DNA from: JAEMQF01 sp963850525
GTDB taxonomy: Bacteria > Pseudomonadota > Gammaproteobacteria > Burkholderiales > Burkholderiaceae_C
Direction: 5' to 3'
DNA length: 64,000 nt
Assembly (NCBI GenBank): GCA_963850525.1
Contig: CAWKLQ010000008.1
Location: 992,001 to 1,056,000 of the forward strand
Below the pieces are notes generated by a model. That model saw only the letters and a program-made list of their open reading frames with translations, was not told the origin of the DNA and searched no databases. This document shows, one piece after another, positions 1 through 8,594 of the stretch (position 1 is the first letter of the stretch; each line of letters starts with the position of its first letter). A program made the position numbers and the translations under genes.

Positions 1-1
1 C

Positions 2-130
2 GAGCACTGGAAAGTTCGCGGTTCGAGCGAATTGCGACCGGGCCAGCCGGTGCGTGTGACGGGTGCGAGTGGTGTCGTGCTCGACGTGGCCGCGCATGCC
101 GCGCAGGCGCCATCAAAACTTCCGGAGTGA
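2..130 (+). CDS. nfeD: NfeD-like protein, C-terminal end (partial)
   Basis: The open frame runs in from the left edge and stops at a TGA 4 bp before the slipin start. The 42 visible residues (beginning EHWKVRGSSELRPGQPVRV) look like the last strands of the NfeD OB-fold, with the W-x-V, the 'G-x-x-V-x-V-x-G' turn and a closing hydrophobic strand. NfeD membrane proteins, some with a ClpP-like protease domain, are usually encoded directly next to a slipin/stomatin gene, and that is the arrangement here. The tail ends in a short Ala/Pro stretch. The call rests on a short fragment plus gene order. Confidence 0.7.
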   Translation, partial: EHWKVRGSSELRPGQPVRVTGASGVVLDVAAHAAQAPSKLPE

Positions 131-134
131 CATC

Positions 135-908
135 ATGGCCTACGTCGGATCGCTGACTTTCCTGGCGCTGCTGTTGATCGCAGCGGCGTCATCACTGCGC
201 ATCCTGCGCGAGTACGAACGCGGCGTCGTGTTCCAGCTCGGCCGCTTCTGGAAGGTCAAGGGCCCGGGTCTCGTGGTCCTGATCCCCGGCATCCAGCAGA
301 TGGTGAAAGTGGGCCTGCGCGTCGTCGTGCTCGACATCCCGAGCCAGGACGTGATCACGCGCGACAACGTCTCGGTGAAGGTCAACGCGGTGCTTTACTT
401 CCGCGTCGTCGACGCGGAAAAAGCGGTGATCCAGGTCGAGAACTACCTCGCTGCCACATCCCAGCTCGCGCAGACGACGCTGCGCGCCGTGCTGGGCAAG
501 CACGAACTCGACGACTTGCTCGCAGAACGAGAGCGCCTGAACCTGGACATCCAGAAAACACTCGCCGCGCAGACCGACGCGTGGGGAATCAAGGTGACGA
601 TCGTCGAGATCAAACACGTCGACCTGAATGACAGCATGGTGCGCGCCATTGCGCGCCAGGCCGAGGCCGAGCGCGAACGGCGCGCCAAGGTGATCCACGC
701 CGAGGGCGAACTGCAGGCGTCGGTGAAACTCGCCGAAGCGGCCGAGATCCTCGGCCGCCAGCCGCAGGCGATCCAGCTGCGCTACCTGGAAACGCTGACC
801 GTGATCGCCGCCGACAAGAACTCGACGATCGTGTTTCCGCTGCCGCTGGACATCATTTCGCCGTTGCTGCAGTGGGCGAAGGGCAAGGCCGGGCCGCCTG
901 CTGCGTGA
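135..908 (+). CDS. Slipin / SPFH (band 7) family membrane protein
   Basis: A 257-residue stomatin-like protein. Residues 1-22 form one hydrophobic segment (MAYVGSLTFLALLLIAAA), followed by the typical 'REYERGVVFQLGRF' start of the SPFH domain, 'GPGLVVLIPG', and a C-terminal helical region rich in Ala/Glu (AIARQAEAERERRAKVIHAE) that mediates oligomerisation in the family. Slipins form large rings in the inner membrane and organise lipid microdomains together with NfeD partners. I chose ATG 135 because GGAG lies 9 bp upstream; the frame is open further upstream but that part overlaps nfeD and is not conserved-looking. It is translationally linked to the preceding nfeD (4 bp gap). Confidence 0.93.
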   Translation: MAYVGSLTFLALLLIAAASSLRILREYERGVVFQLGRFWKVKGPGLVVLIPGIQQMVKVGLRVVVLDIPSQDVITRDNVSVKVNAVLYFRVVDAEKAVIQVENYLAATSQLAQTTLRAVLGKHELDDLLAERERLNLDIQKTLAAQTDAWGIKVTIVEIKHVDLNDSMVRAIARQAEAERERRAKVIHAEGELQASVKLAEAAEILGRQPQAIQLRYLETLTVIAADKNSTIVFPLPLDIISPLLQWAKGKAGPPAA

Positions 909-963
909 TCCGGTTCGACCAGAGGCGTGGCCGGCCGCCGGAGGCGAGCCGCCGCCCTGTTGA

Positions 964-1752
964 CTACCCGTTGGCGCCGGGAACCAGCGGCGTCCACCCG
1001 GTGAGCCGGCCGATCTCTGCCTTCACATGGTTCGACATCGCCGCCCGGTCCGCGACCAGCATCACCATGCGAAAGCCCTGGTCGATGTAGCGCTGCGTGA
1101 ATTTCGAGCCTGCGGTGTGAATCGCCGCGATCACCTTGTGGCGCTGGCAGGTCGCGAGAATCTTGTTCACCGTGGCCACGTGCAGCGGGTCGTCGTTGTC
1201 CATCACCGGAGGCAGGCCGAGCGCGAGCGCGAGGTCGGTCGGGCCGATGTAGACCGCGTCCACGCCCGGCGTGGAGACGATCTCGTCCATTTTCTGAATG
1301 CCCTCGGCGGTCTCGATCATGACGACGCAGGCCATCTCGCGATCGGCATTCTTCTGATAGTCTGCGCCGCCGTACAGCAGCGCACGGTTCGGCCCGTTGC
1401 TGCGCATTCCCACCGGCGGGTAGCGGCACGCAGCGACGGCACGCTCGGCCTCGGCGCGGTTGCTCACCATCGGCACGATCACGCCGTAGGCGCCGGCGTC
1501 GAGCACCTTCATGATCATCGCCGGCTCGTTCCACGGCACGCGAACGAAGGGCGTGACCGCGGTCGTCGAAATCGCGGTGAGCATGGTCACCGCATCGGAG
1601 TAGTCGATGCAGCCATGCTGCATGTCGATGCAGAGCCAGTCCAGACCGGTATGCGCCATCACTTCGGCGCTGAAGCCGTTCGGAATCGAAAGAAAGCTGC
1701 CGATCGCCGGCTTGCCTTCGCGCCAGAGTTGTTTGACACGGTTGATGCGCAT
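964..1752 (-). CDS. HpcH/HpaI aldolase family protein
   Basis: A 262-residue class II (metal-dependent) pyruvate aldolase. The N-terminus has the 'GSFLSIPNGFSAEVMA' strand; 'DWLCIDMQHG' carries the catalytic-base region; 'FVRVPWNEPAMIMKVLDAGAYGVIVPMV' holds the conserved Arg; 'VMIETAEG' provides the metal-binding Glu and 'YIGPTDLALALG' the metal-binding Asp. Relatives cleave 4-hydroxy-2-keto acids such as 4-hydroxy-2-oxoheptanedioate into pyruvate and an aldehyde in aromatic or sugar-acid breakdown. The substrate cannot be read from sequence. Full length for the family. It is convergent with the slipin gene and stands alone in transcription. Confidence 0.9.
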   Translation of the reverse strand: MRINRVKQLWREGKPAIGSFLSIPNGFSAEVMAHTGLDWLCIDMQHGCIDYSDAVTMLTAISTTAVTPFVRVPWNEPAMIMKVLDAGAYGVIVPMVSNRAEAERAVAACRYPPVGMRSNGPNRALLYGGADYQKNADREMACVVMIETAEGIQKMDEIVSTPGVDAVYIGPTDLALALGLPPVMDNDDPLHVATVNKILATCQRHKVIAAIHTAGSKFTQRYIDQGFRMVMLVADRAAMSNHVKAEIGRLTGWTPLVPGANG

Positions 1753-2048
1753 GATGATGCTCGCTCGATGGGTTGACTATTGCAACGGCAGTCGACGCTT
1801 CGGTGCATCACCAGCCTCGGTTCAGTATCGCATCGGTCGTCGACTTGTACGACCACGGGCGGCGGCGACGCACCGGACAAGAGCGGGGTGCTGGCCGAGG
1901 CCCGCCTCCTGAACTCCAGCGGCGACATCATCCGGGAGTATCCTGCGCTCCTGTCCGTCGCCGCAGCCTTTCAAGCCCAGCTCGGCGGCGGAAGCTTTAC
2001 CCTCGGCAACCTGTTTTCCAAAAACGTCCAATGCAACGGAGCTTACCC

Positions 2049-2657
2049 ATGAAACTCTACTACTCGCCAGGCGCCTGCTCGATGGCCCCGCACATCGTCG
2101 CCACCGAGGCTGGCACCAAGCTCGAGCTGATCAAGGTCGACATCCCCAACAAGAAGACCGAAAGCGGAGACGACTTCTGGAAGGTGAACCCGAAGGGCTA
2201 CGTCCCGGCGCTGCAGCTGGACGACGGCACGGTGCTCACCGAAGTGGGCGTGATCTGCCAATACCTTGCCGATCAGAAACCGGAGTCCGGATTGACCGCC
2301 AAGGCCGGCACGATGGAGCGCTACCGTCAGATGGAAGCGCTGAACTTCGCCGCCACTGAAGTGCACAAGCAGCTTGGCGCACTGTTCAACCCGAAGATGA
2401 CGCCCGAGATGAAGGAAGTGCAGATGGGCACGATCGAGCGGCGCCTGAACCCGCTCGAGAAATCGCTCGAGGGCAAGCAGTACGTCATGGGCGACAAGTT
2501 CACCGCAGCCGATGCGTATCTGTTCACCGTGCTCAACTGGACCAATCCGCTGAAGATCGATCTCGGCAAGTGGCCGAACATCAAGGCCTACATGGGCCGG
2601 GTCGGCGCACGCCCGAAGGTCCAGGAAACCCTCAAGGCCGAGGGTTTGCTGAAGTAA
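2049..2657 (+). CDS. Glutathione S-transferase, beta-class-like
   Basis: A 202-residue protein with an N-terminal thioredoxin fold (MKLYYSPGACSMAPHIV, with the Cys10 typical of bacterial beta-class enzymes), the cis-Pro segment 'GYVPALQLDDG', the Glu/Val motif 'LTEVGVICQYLADQ', and an all-helical C-terminal domain containing 'FTAADAYLFTVLNW', the N-capping box. It should conjugate or reduce electrophiles with glutathione in the cytosol. GGAG lies 8 bp upstream of ATG 2049. The 296 bp upstream contain no recognisable gene. Confidence 0.92.
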   Translation: MKLYYSPGACSMAPHIVATEAGTKLELIKVDIPNKKTESGDDFWKVNPKGYVPALQLDDGTVLTEVGVICQYLADQKPESGLTAKAGTMERYRQMEALNFAATEVHKQLGALFNPKMTPEMKEVQMGTIERRLNPLEKSLEGKQYVMGDKFTAADAYLFTVLNWTNPLKIDLGKWPNIKAYMGRVGARPKVQETLKAEGLLK

Positions 2658-2694
2658 GCAAGGCAGATAGTTCATAGGGGCGCAGGCCCCGGGA

Positions 2695-3807
2695 TCACGC
2701 CACCTTGCCGCGCGCGGTGATCGCCATGCGCCCGACGAGTTCGTCGCCGCGCGCGGTGAGCACCGTGTCGAACAGGTTGCTCACCGGGCACACGTGGTTC
2801 GGCAGGATTCGCACGACTTCGCCGACTTCGGGGATTCGCGGGCAGCCGGTGACGTCGACGAAGCCGTGCTCCTCGGCGAACTTGGTGAGCCGCGCCTGCG
2901 GATAGTCGACGAGCAGCCCGTGGTCCTGAAAGCTCAGCAGATCGGAGCTGAGCGTCTTCGATCCGGCGTCGACCATCACGCGGCCCGGCTCGGGGTGGCT
3001 GATCACCGTGGCGTAGACGAACAGCGCGCAGTCGGCGAGCGTGGCCGCGCCCACTTTGACCATCTGCCGGTCGTTGTAGAGGTAGGTGCCGGCGCGGTAT
3101 TCGGTTTCGCCCAAGGCGCCGATGCGGCCCCAGTTCGGCGTGCCGCCGCTGCACAGGGTTCGCAACGCCAGCCCGTGCTTGGCACAAGCGGCGCGCGCCG
3201 CGGCGACGAACTCGATCGATCCGCTCAGGTCGCCGTCGGGCGGGTACAGCAGCAGACCGTCGAAGCGCAGCGCCGGCAGGCTCGCGACGTGGCGCGCGAG
3301 TTCGGCCGCAGCGTCCGGCGTGGTCACGCCGCAGCGGTGGCGGCCCGTGTCGCATTCCACCAGCACGGCGACCGGCTGCGCGAGGCCTTGCAACGCTTGC
3401 GCATAACCGTCGGCCACGGCCCGGTTGTCGCAGCTGAGCGTGAGCCTCACGCGCTGCGCCAGCGCGCGCAAGCGCGCATGTTTGGCCGCGCCGAGAACGT
3501 TGTACGAGATCAGCAGGTCTTTGGCGCCGATGTCGGCCATCGCCTCGGCCTCGCCGAGCTTCTGGCACGTGAGGCCGATCGCGCCCGCCTGCAATTGCAG
3601 CTGCGCCATCTCGGGCGATTTGTGGGTCTTCATGTGCGGCCGGTTGGCGACGCCCGCACGCTCGCACGCGGACTGCAGGCTCGCGATGTTGCGCTGCGCG
3701 ACGTCGAGGTCGACGACGACGGCGGGTGTGTCCAGCGTCGCAGCCAGTCGCTGCGGGAACTCGCGGCCCAGGCCGGTGTCGCAATCGGTGATCAGCACGG
3801 ATGGCAT
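2695..3807 (-). CDS. DSD1 family PLP-dependent enzyme (D-threonine aldolase / D-serine dehydratase-like)
   Basis: A 370-residue fold-type III PLP enzyme. The N-terminal alanine-racemase-like barrel starts at 'DTPAVVVDLDVAQRNIASLQ' and carries the PLP lysine in 'RPHMKTHKSP'. The C-terminal domain has the zinc-binding segment 'LPNHVCPVSNLFD' found in D-serine dehydratase and D-threonine aldolase. The enzyme would cleave or deaminate a D-3-hydroxy amino acid; which one is not visible. I chose ATG 3807 because GGGAG lies about 12 bp upstream and homology starts soon after it. The frame stays open to 4059, but the extra residues look non-coding. Confidence 0.88.
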   Translation of the reverse strand: MPSVLITDCDTGLGREFPQRLAATLDTPAVVVDLDVAQRNIASLQSACERAGVANRPHMKTHKSPEMAQLQLQAGAIGLTCQKLGEAEAMADIGAKDLLISYNVLGAAKHARLRALAQRVRLTLSCDNRAVADGYAQALQGLAQPVAVLVECDTGRHRCGVTTPDAAAELARHVASLPALRFDGLLLYPPDGDLSGSIEFVAAARAACAKHGLALRTLCSGGTPNWGRIGALGETEYRAGTYLYNDRQMVKVGAATLADCALFVYATVISHPEPGRVMVDAGSKTLSSDLLSFQDHGLLVDYPQARLTKFAEEHGFVDVTGCPRIPEVGEVVRILPNHVCPVSNLFDTVLTARGDELVGRMAITARGKVA

Positions 3808-4130
3808 GGTGCGGAGTCTCCCAGATTCCGCGTCGATGCGAAACCGCATCGTGCAGCCGGTAGGGGGTGAGGGGCTCACGGCAACAACACGACGCGTGGG
3901 CTCAATCAACGGGGCGGGTCGATTATGCGGCGCGGCCCAGTGCGCATTTCGGGCTGTCCGAAGCGCTACTTGGAAACCCTGAGCGTGACCGCAGCGAACA
4001 AGATGCTGGGACCGAATTTCAAGCCGGAGGCCCTTCCCGCGCGCCGGTTTGGATGACACACTGGATCATCCCCGCGACCTTTAGGCCCCGGGGTGCGACC
4101 CCCGAGCAACCACCCCCTACGGAGACAAGC
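3808..4130. promoter_or_regulatory. Divergent intergenic region, no gene seen
   Basis: 323 bp separate the start of the DSD1-like gene (minus) from the start of the flavin monooxygenase (plus). Frames across it are open on both strands but give Arg/Ala-rich, non-conserved-looking translations. It must hold both promoters. I could not identify clear -35/-10 boxes. Confidence 0.5.
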
Positions 4131-5927
4131 ATGAGCGAAATGACGCCGACCACGAATGCGGCCGACTGGCTGGCCGCACTCGACGCGGCCTTGACGCGCG
4201 GCGACGCCGCAGCCGCAGCCGCCCTGTTCAACGACGAGAGCTATTGGCGCGACATGGTGTCGTTCACCTGGAACATCACCACCGCCGAAGGCAATGCCAA
4301 AGTGCGCGAGATGATCCAGCAGGCCGTGCTGCCGGCCAAGCCGCGCCACTGGCAACTCGACGGCGAAGCCACCGAGGCCGGCGGCGTGACCGAGGCGTGG
4401 ATCAGGTTCGACACCGAGGTCGCGCGCGGCTACGGCCACCTGCGGCTGATGGGCGGCAAGTGCTGGACGCTGCTCACGACGATGACGGAGTTGAAAGGCT
4501 TCGAAGAGGCCAAGGGTGCGGCGCGCGAGAGGGGCGTCGTGCACGGCGCGAACCCGAACCGCAAGACCTGGCTCGAGCACCGCGCGCAGGAAGAGGCGGA
4601 ACTGGGCATCAAGACGCAACCGTATTGCGTCATCATCGGCGGCGGCCAGGGCGGCATCGGCCTGGGCGCACGCATGCGGCGCCTGGGAATCCCGACGATC
4701 ATCGTCGAGAAAAATCCAAAGCCGGGCGACTCCTGGCGCAATCGATACAAGAGCCTGTGCCTGCACGACCCGGTGTGGTACGACCACATGCCGTACCTGC
4801 CCTTCCCCGACCACTGGCCGGTGTTCGCGCCGAAAGACAAGATCGGCGACTGGCTCGAGATGTACACCAAGGTCATGGAGCTGAACTATTGGAGCTCCAC
4901 GACCGCAAAGGGCGCGAAGTACGACGAGGCGAAGAAAGAATGGACGGTCGAGGTGGAGCGTGGCGGCAAGACCATCACGCTGCGCCCCAAACACCTGGTG
5001 CTCGCCACCGGCATGTCAGCGGTGCCCAACGTGCCGAAGATTCCCGGCGCGGAAGCCTTCCAAGGCGACCTGCACCACTCGAGCAAACACCCGGGCGCGG
5101 AGGGCTACCGCGGCAAGAAGTGCGTCGTCATTGGTTCCAACAATTCGGCGCACGACATCTGCGCCGCACTTTGGGAAAACGGCGCCGACGTGACGATGGT
5201 GCAGCGCTCGTCGACGCACATCGCGCGCTCCGACTCGCTGATGGACCTGGCGCTCGGCGGCCTCTACTCCGAAGCCGCAGTGAAGTCCGGCGTGACCACC
5301 GACAAGGCCGATCTGATCTTCGCCTCGCTGCCCTACAAGATCCTGCACACTCTGCAGATTCCGGTGTACGAAGAGATGGCGAAACGCGACGCCGATTTCT
5401 ACAAGCGGCTGGAGCGCGCCGGCTTCATGCTCGACTTCGGCGAAGACGGCTCCGGCCTGTTCATGAAGTACTTGCGCCGCGGCTCGGGCTATTACATCGA
5501 CGTCGGCGCGAGCGAGCTCGTGGCCGACGGCAAGATCAAGCTCAAGACGGGTGTGGGTGTGGAGCGTATCAAGGAGCGCTCAGTCCAGTTCAGCGACGGC
5601 AGCGAGCTTCCCGCCGACCTGATCGTCCTGGCCACCGGCTACGGCTCGATGAACGGCTGGGCCGCGCAACTCATCAGCAAGGACGTTGCCGACAAGGTGG
5701 GCAAGTGCTGGGGCCTGGGCAGCAACACGAAGAAAGACCCCGGACCGTGGGAAGGCGAACTGCGCAACATGTGGAAGCCCACGCACCAGGAGGCGCTGTG
5801 GTTCCACGGCGGCAACCTGCACCAGTCACGCCATTACTCGCAGTTCCTGTCGTTGCAGTTGAAGGCCCGCATGGAAGGGATTCCGACGCCGGTGTATGGC
5901 ATGGGGGCGGTGCATCACGTGGCGTGA
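4131..5927 (+). CDS. SnoaL-like domain fused to flavin-containing monooxygenase
   Basis: A 598-residue protein. Residues about 10-150 look like a SnoaL/NTF2-like cone (WLAALDAALTRGDAAAAAALF, then 'YWRDMVSFTWNI'). From about residue 165 there is an FAD-binding Rossmann motif (CVIIGGGQGGIGLGARMRR), the substrate region 'WYDHMPYLPFPDHWPVFAPK', then a second dinucleotide-binding motif for NADPH (CVVIGSNNSAHDICAALW) and the late 'LIVLATGYGS' strand. This is the layout of YUCCA-like and Baeyer-Villiger-type monooxygenases. It would insert one oxygen atom into an organic substrate in the cytosol. GGAGA sits 6 bp before ATG 4131. The substrate is unknown. Confidence 0.88.
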   Translation: MSEMTPTTNAADWLAALDAALTRGDAAAAAALFNDESYWRDMVSFTWNITTAEGNAKVREMIQQAVLPAKPRHWQLDGEATEAGGVTEAWIRFDTEVARGYGHLRLMGGKCWTLLTTMTELKGFEEAKGAARERGVVHGANPNRKTWLEHRAQEEAELGIKTQPYCVIIGGGQGGIGLGARMRRLGIPTIIVEKNPKPGDSWRNRYKSLCLHDPVWYDHMPYLPFPDHWPVFAPKDKIGDWLEMYTKVMELNYWSSTTAKGAKYDEAKKEWTVEVERGGKTITLRPKHLVLATGMSAVPNVPKIPGAEAFQGDLHHSSKHPGAEGYRGKKCVVIGSNNSAHDICAALWENGADVTMVQRSSTHIARSDSLMDLALGGLYSEAAVKSGVTTDKADLIFASLPYKILHTLQIPVYEEMAKRDADFYKRLERAGFMLDFGEDGSGLFMKYLRRGSGYYIDVGASELVADGKIKLKTGVGVERIKERSVQFSDGSELPADLIVLATGYGSMNGWAAQLISKDVADKVGKCWGLGSNTKKDPGPWEGELRNMWKPTHQEALWFHGGNLHQSRHYSQFLSLQLKARMEGIPTPVYGMGAVHHVA

Positions 5928-5941
5928 TGCGAGATCACCGG

Positions 5942-5970
5942 GTGCCATTGTGCTTGCACCACAATGGCAC
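5942..5970. terminator. Perfect 11-bp hairpin between convergent genes
   Basis: The arm GTGCCATTGTG (5942-5952) is matched exactly by its reverse complement at 5960-5970, with a 7-nt loop. It begins 15 bp after the monooxygenase stop and faces the end of the ccdA-like gene, so it could end both transcripts. There is no T tract, so intrinsic termination is uncertain. Confidence 0.45.
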
Positions 5971-6022
5971 TCATGGCGACAAAACTCGGGGACCGTTTGC
6001 CTCATTGAGGCGCACCACAAGC

Positions 6023-6274
6023 TCAGCGTCCTATCACGAACGTGCGGTACTTGGCCAGCGGCAGGCCCTCGCGTTCGATGCGCGCGTTGTAGGCGCTGAT
6101 GGCTTCTTCGTTGTCCTCGTTCCAACGCGCCCAGTAACGGCGTTGCACTTCCTGCGCAAGCAGTTCGTCCACGGTCTGCGAAATGTTCATGCCCAGCTCG
6201 CGTGCCATATCGAGCACCTTGGCGTTCAGGCTCAAATTGGTCGGCCGCTTGGGTGACGCATCAGTGCGAGCCAT
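6023..6274 (-). CDS. ccdA: CcdA-type antitoxin (orphan)
   Basis: An 83-residue protein with a ribbon-helix-helix N-terminus (TNLSLNAKVLDMARELGMN) and the CcdA-like C-terminal peptide 'RWNEDNEEAISAYNARIE' followed by 'GLPLAKYRTF', the part that binds CcdB in the F-plasmid system. GGAGGGAATCG precedes the ATG. A ccdB toxin would be expected immediately downstream on the same strand, but the 95 bp up to the monooxygenase stop are too short and show no CcdB start. It is either an orphan antitoxin or a regulator derived from one. Confidence 0.8.
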   Translation of the reverse strand: MARTDASPKRPTNLSLNAKVLDMARELGMNISQTVDELLAQEVQRRYWARWNEDNEEAISAYNARIEREGLPLAKYRTFVIGR

Positions 6275-6327
6275 CGATTCCCTCCATCAATGATGCGCAT
6301 AGATTATGCATGCCTTCGACTCCATGT

Positions 6328-6759
6328 TCACCTCGCACCTGCGCGCAATTCCTTGCGCACCACCAGCTTCAACCCCGACCAAACCGCATCCACCGCGCAC
6401 ACTTTCACGTCGACCCAGCCCAGCGGCAACACCACTTCGCGAATCACGTCTTCCGTGATGTCGGTCGGCACTTTCGCTGCCTTCTTCGGCCACGAGACCC
6501 ACAGCACGGCGTCGGGCCTGAGCAGTTTGCGCAGGCGCTGCGCTTCCTTGGCGAGCACGGCGCGCTCGACGACGAAGAGGTGCACGAGGTCCGTCTGTGC
6601 GTCGGCGCGCGCCTGCAGTTGGGCTGTGTCAGGCCAAGGCGCGACGAGATCGCGATAGTCGCCGGGCGGATTCAGCGCAACGACGCGCAGGCCGGCTGCG
6701 ATGCCGAGCTTCTTCGGCAGCGGAGTTCCGCTGTACCCTGCGACGGCTGCGACGGCCAT
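6328..6759 (-). CDS. DUF3052 family protein
   Basis: A 143-residue soluble protein with the family's hallmark strings: 'GYSGTPLPKKLGI' near the N-terminus, 'LVHLFVVERA' in the middle, and 'LWVSWPKKAAKVPTDITED' followed by 'VDVKVCAVDAVWSGLKLV' at the C-terminus. The fold is Rossmann-like by family knowledge; the function is unknown. Full length. It is divergent from the MetE-like gene across a 148-bp gap that contains a GC-rich palindromic stretch near 6785. Confidence 0.85.
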   Translation of the reverse strand: MAVAAVAGYSGTPLPKKLGIAAGLRVVALNPPGDYRDLVAPWPDTAQLQARADAQTDLVHLFVVERAVLAKEAQRLRKLLRPDAVLWVSWPKKAAKVPTDITEDVIREVVLPLGWVDVKVCAVDAVWSGLKLVVRKELRAGAR

Positions 6760-6907
6760 GCGCGCAACTGTAGCGCGTGCATCACGCCGGCCGCGCCGGC
6801 CACCTTGCGTGAAAGTTGCGCTGATCGAGGACCACGTGTACTACTCTGCCGCCGGGGGGCTGGGCGCGGCGAGCTGGTAGGCGCTGCGCTGAGGGTAAAG
6901 TCATGGC

Positions 6908-7936
6908 ATGTTGTTCCCCACCACGATCGTCGGCAGTTTCCCGCAACCCGACTGGCTGATCGACCGCGAGAAGCTGTTCCATCGCTTCCCGCCACGGGTT
7001 CGCGCCAAGGAGTTGTGGCGCGTCGCCGAGCCTTACCTGCAGCAGGCCTGGGAAGACGCGACGCTGCTCGCGATCCGCGCCCAGGAAGACGCAGGGCTGG
7101 ACATCGTCAGCGACGGTGAGATCCGCCGCGAGAGTTATTCGAACCGCTTCGCCACGGCGCTTGACGGAGTCGACCTCGACAACCCCGGCACCGCGCTGGA
7201 CCGCTCCGGCCACCCGAACCCGGTGCCGCGCATCGTCGGCAAGATCACGCGCCGTCATGCCGTTGAAGTGGAGGATCTGCTGTTCCTGAAGCGCCACACG
7301 ACGCGCCAGGTGAAGATCACCGTGCCAGGCCCGTTCACGATGTTCCAGCAGGCGCAGAACGATTTTTACGCGAGCGAAGAAGAAGGCGCGCTCGACTACG
7401 CGGCAGCGGTGAACGCCGAAATCCGCGACCTCTTCGCTGCCGGCGCCGACGTGGTGCAGATCGACGAACCCTATATGCAGGCGCGCCCGGAGAAGGCACG
7501 CGAGTACGGATTGAAGGCCTTGAACCGCGCGCTCGAGGGCATCACCGGAACCACGGCAGTGCACATCTGCTTCGGCTACGCAGCGATCATCCACGCACGG
7601 CCGAGCGGCTATTCGTTCCTGCCCGAACTGCGCGGCTGCGGCTGCAAGCAGGTCTCGATCGAAACCGCGCAGTCGAAGCTCGACTGTTCGGTGCTCGCGC
7701 AATTGCCCGACAAGCAGATCATGGTGGGCTGCATCGATTTGTCCGACATGAAAGTCGAGTCGCCCGAGACGGTGGTCGCCCGGATCCGCCGTGCGCTGCC
7801 CTTCGTCGCAAAGGAGCGGGTGATCCTCGCGCCGGACTGCGGCATGAAGTATTTGCCGCGTGACGTGGCCAGCAGCAAGCTGCGTGCGATGGTCCAGGCA
7901 GCGCAGATCTTGCGAGCGGAGTTCGGGCGCGCATGA
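6908..7936 (+). CDS. MetE C-terminal-domain-like methyltransferase (cobalamin-independent methionine synthase family)
   Basis: A 342-residue single-domain protein matching only the catalytic half of MetE. It starts 'LFPTTIVGSFPQPDWL' and has 'DIVSDGEIRRESY', the H-x-C zinc pair in 'AVHICFGYA', a likely Glu ligand in 'QVSIETAQSKLD', and the last zinc Cys in 'ILAPDCGMKYLPR'. Such short relatives transfer methyl groups to thiols, not always to homocysteine. The folate-binding N-terminal half of MetE is missing, which is normal for this subfamily. The zinc ligands look intact, so it is probably an active methyltransferase with unknown donor and acceptor. Confidence 0.87.
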   Translation: MLFPTTIVGSFPQPDWLIDREKLFHRFPPRVRAKELWRVAEPYLQQAWEDATLLAIRAQEDAGLDIVSDGEIRRESYSNRFATALDGVDLDNPGTALDRSGHPNPVPRIVGKITRRHAVEVEDLLFLKRHTTRQVKITVPGPFTMFQQAQNDFYASEEEGALDYAAAVNAEIRDLFAAGADVVQIDEPYMQARPEKAREYGLKALNRALEGITGTTAVHICFGYAAIIHARPSGYSFLPELRGCGCKQVSIETAQSKLDCSVLAQLPDKQIMVGCIDLSDMKVESPETVVARIRRALPFVAKERVILAPDCGMKYLPRDVASSKLRAMVQAAQILRAEFGRA

Positions 7937-7979
7937 TGCCGGCGCAGCCGCGAGGGCAACGCGAGGAAAAGGATCACCC

Positions 7980-8372
7980 ATGGCCATCGGTTGGTTGAGC
8001 GTTCTCAAAGCGGTCCCGTGGACCGAAGTCATCACGAACGCACCCAAGGTCGCCGACGGAGCGAAGAAGTTGTGGAACAGCGTGGGCAAGAAGGCGCAGC
8101 CGCCTGCTGCCGCCGCTGCGCCTGCCTCGGCAACTGACGCAGAACAATCGGCCGCGCTTCAGCTTCGGCTCACTGCGCTCGAAGGCGCAACGCGTGAACT
8201 GCACGAGCAGATGCTCGCCTCGTCGGAAGTGCTCAAAGCCCTGGCCGAGCAGAACGCGCAACTGATCGCCGGCATCGAGGCCGCGCGAGTTCGCCTGCGC
8301 TGGCTGGGTGGCGCAGCGCTGGCGGCGTGCCTGATCGCACTGGCCAGCCTGGGGTGGTCGCTGAGCCGCTGA
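7980..8372 (+). CDS. Hypothetical membrane-anchored coiled-coil protein
   Basis: A 130-residue protein of no family I recognise. The N-terminal 40 residues contain amphipathic helices (MAIGWLSVLKAVPWTEVI), then an Ala/Pro linker. A heptad-like helix at about residues 58-98 (LQLRLTALEGATRELHEQML) follows, and a single membrane helix at the C-terminus (LGGAALAACLIALASLGWSL). This tail-anchored layout suggests a cytoplasmic helical domain held at the inner membrane. AGGAAAAGGA lies just upstream of ATG 7980. It follows the methyltransferase by 43 bp and could be co-transcribed with it. Confidence 0.7.
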   Translation: MAIGWLSVLKAVPWTEVITNAPKVADGAKKLWNSVGKKAQPPAAAAAPASATDAEQSAALQLRLTALEGATRELHEQMLASSEVLKALAEQNAQLIAGIEAARVRLRWLGGAALAACLIALASLGWSLSR

Positions 8373-8527
8373 TTCGCTAGCGCGCTCGCAAGCCTCGCTG
8401 CGCGCCGTCGGATGCGGGTTTGTCCTGGGCACGATCTGCAGGGTCCAAGGGAATAAGTCTCGACGCGCGAGCGTGCACACAGTGCGACTCGCGGGTCATC
8501 GTCAAGTGCCCGCCAGCGCCACGCTTA

Positions 8528-8555
8528 CGGTGCCCCTCACTGCGCGAGGGCACCG
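8528..8555. other. Hairpin upstream of the first exported protein gene
   Basis: CGGTGCCCCTC pairs with GAGGGCACCG with one bulged C and a 7-nt loop. It lies in the 222-bp gap between the hypothetical membrane protein and the exported protein at 8595. It may be the end of the upstream transcript or a leader structure; there is no T tract. Confidence 0.35.
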
Positions 8556-8594
8556 CAAGCGCGAGCCCAGTCATCTATCGCAACGGAGACTCGA

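Noticed and set aside
1753..2048. Possible small gene upstream of the glutathione transferase
   Set aside because: Frames are open on both strands but without a ribosome site or conserved-looking sequence.
4244..6256. A 670-codon plus-strand frame overlapping the monooxygenase
   Set aside because: Plus-strand +1 shadow of the monooxygenase with Arg-rich composition; the true gene has full Rossmann motifs.
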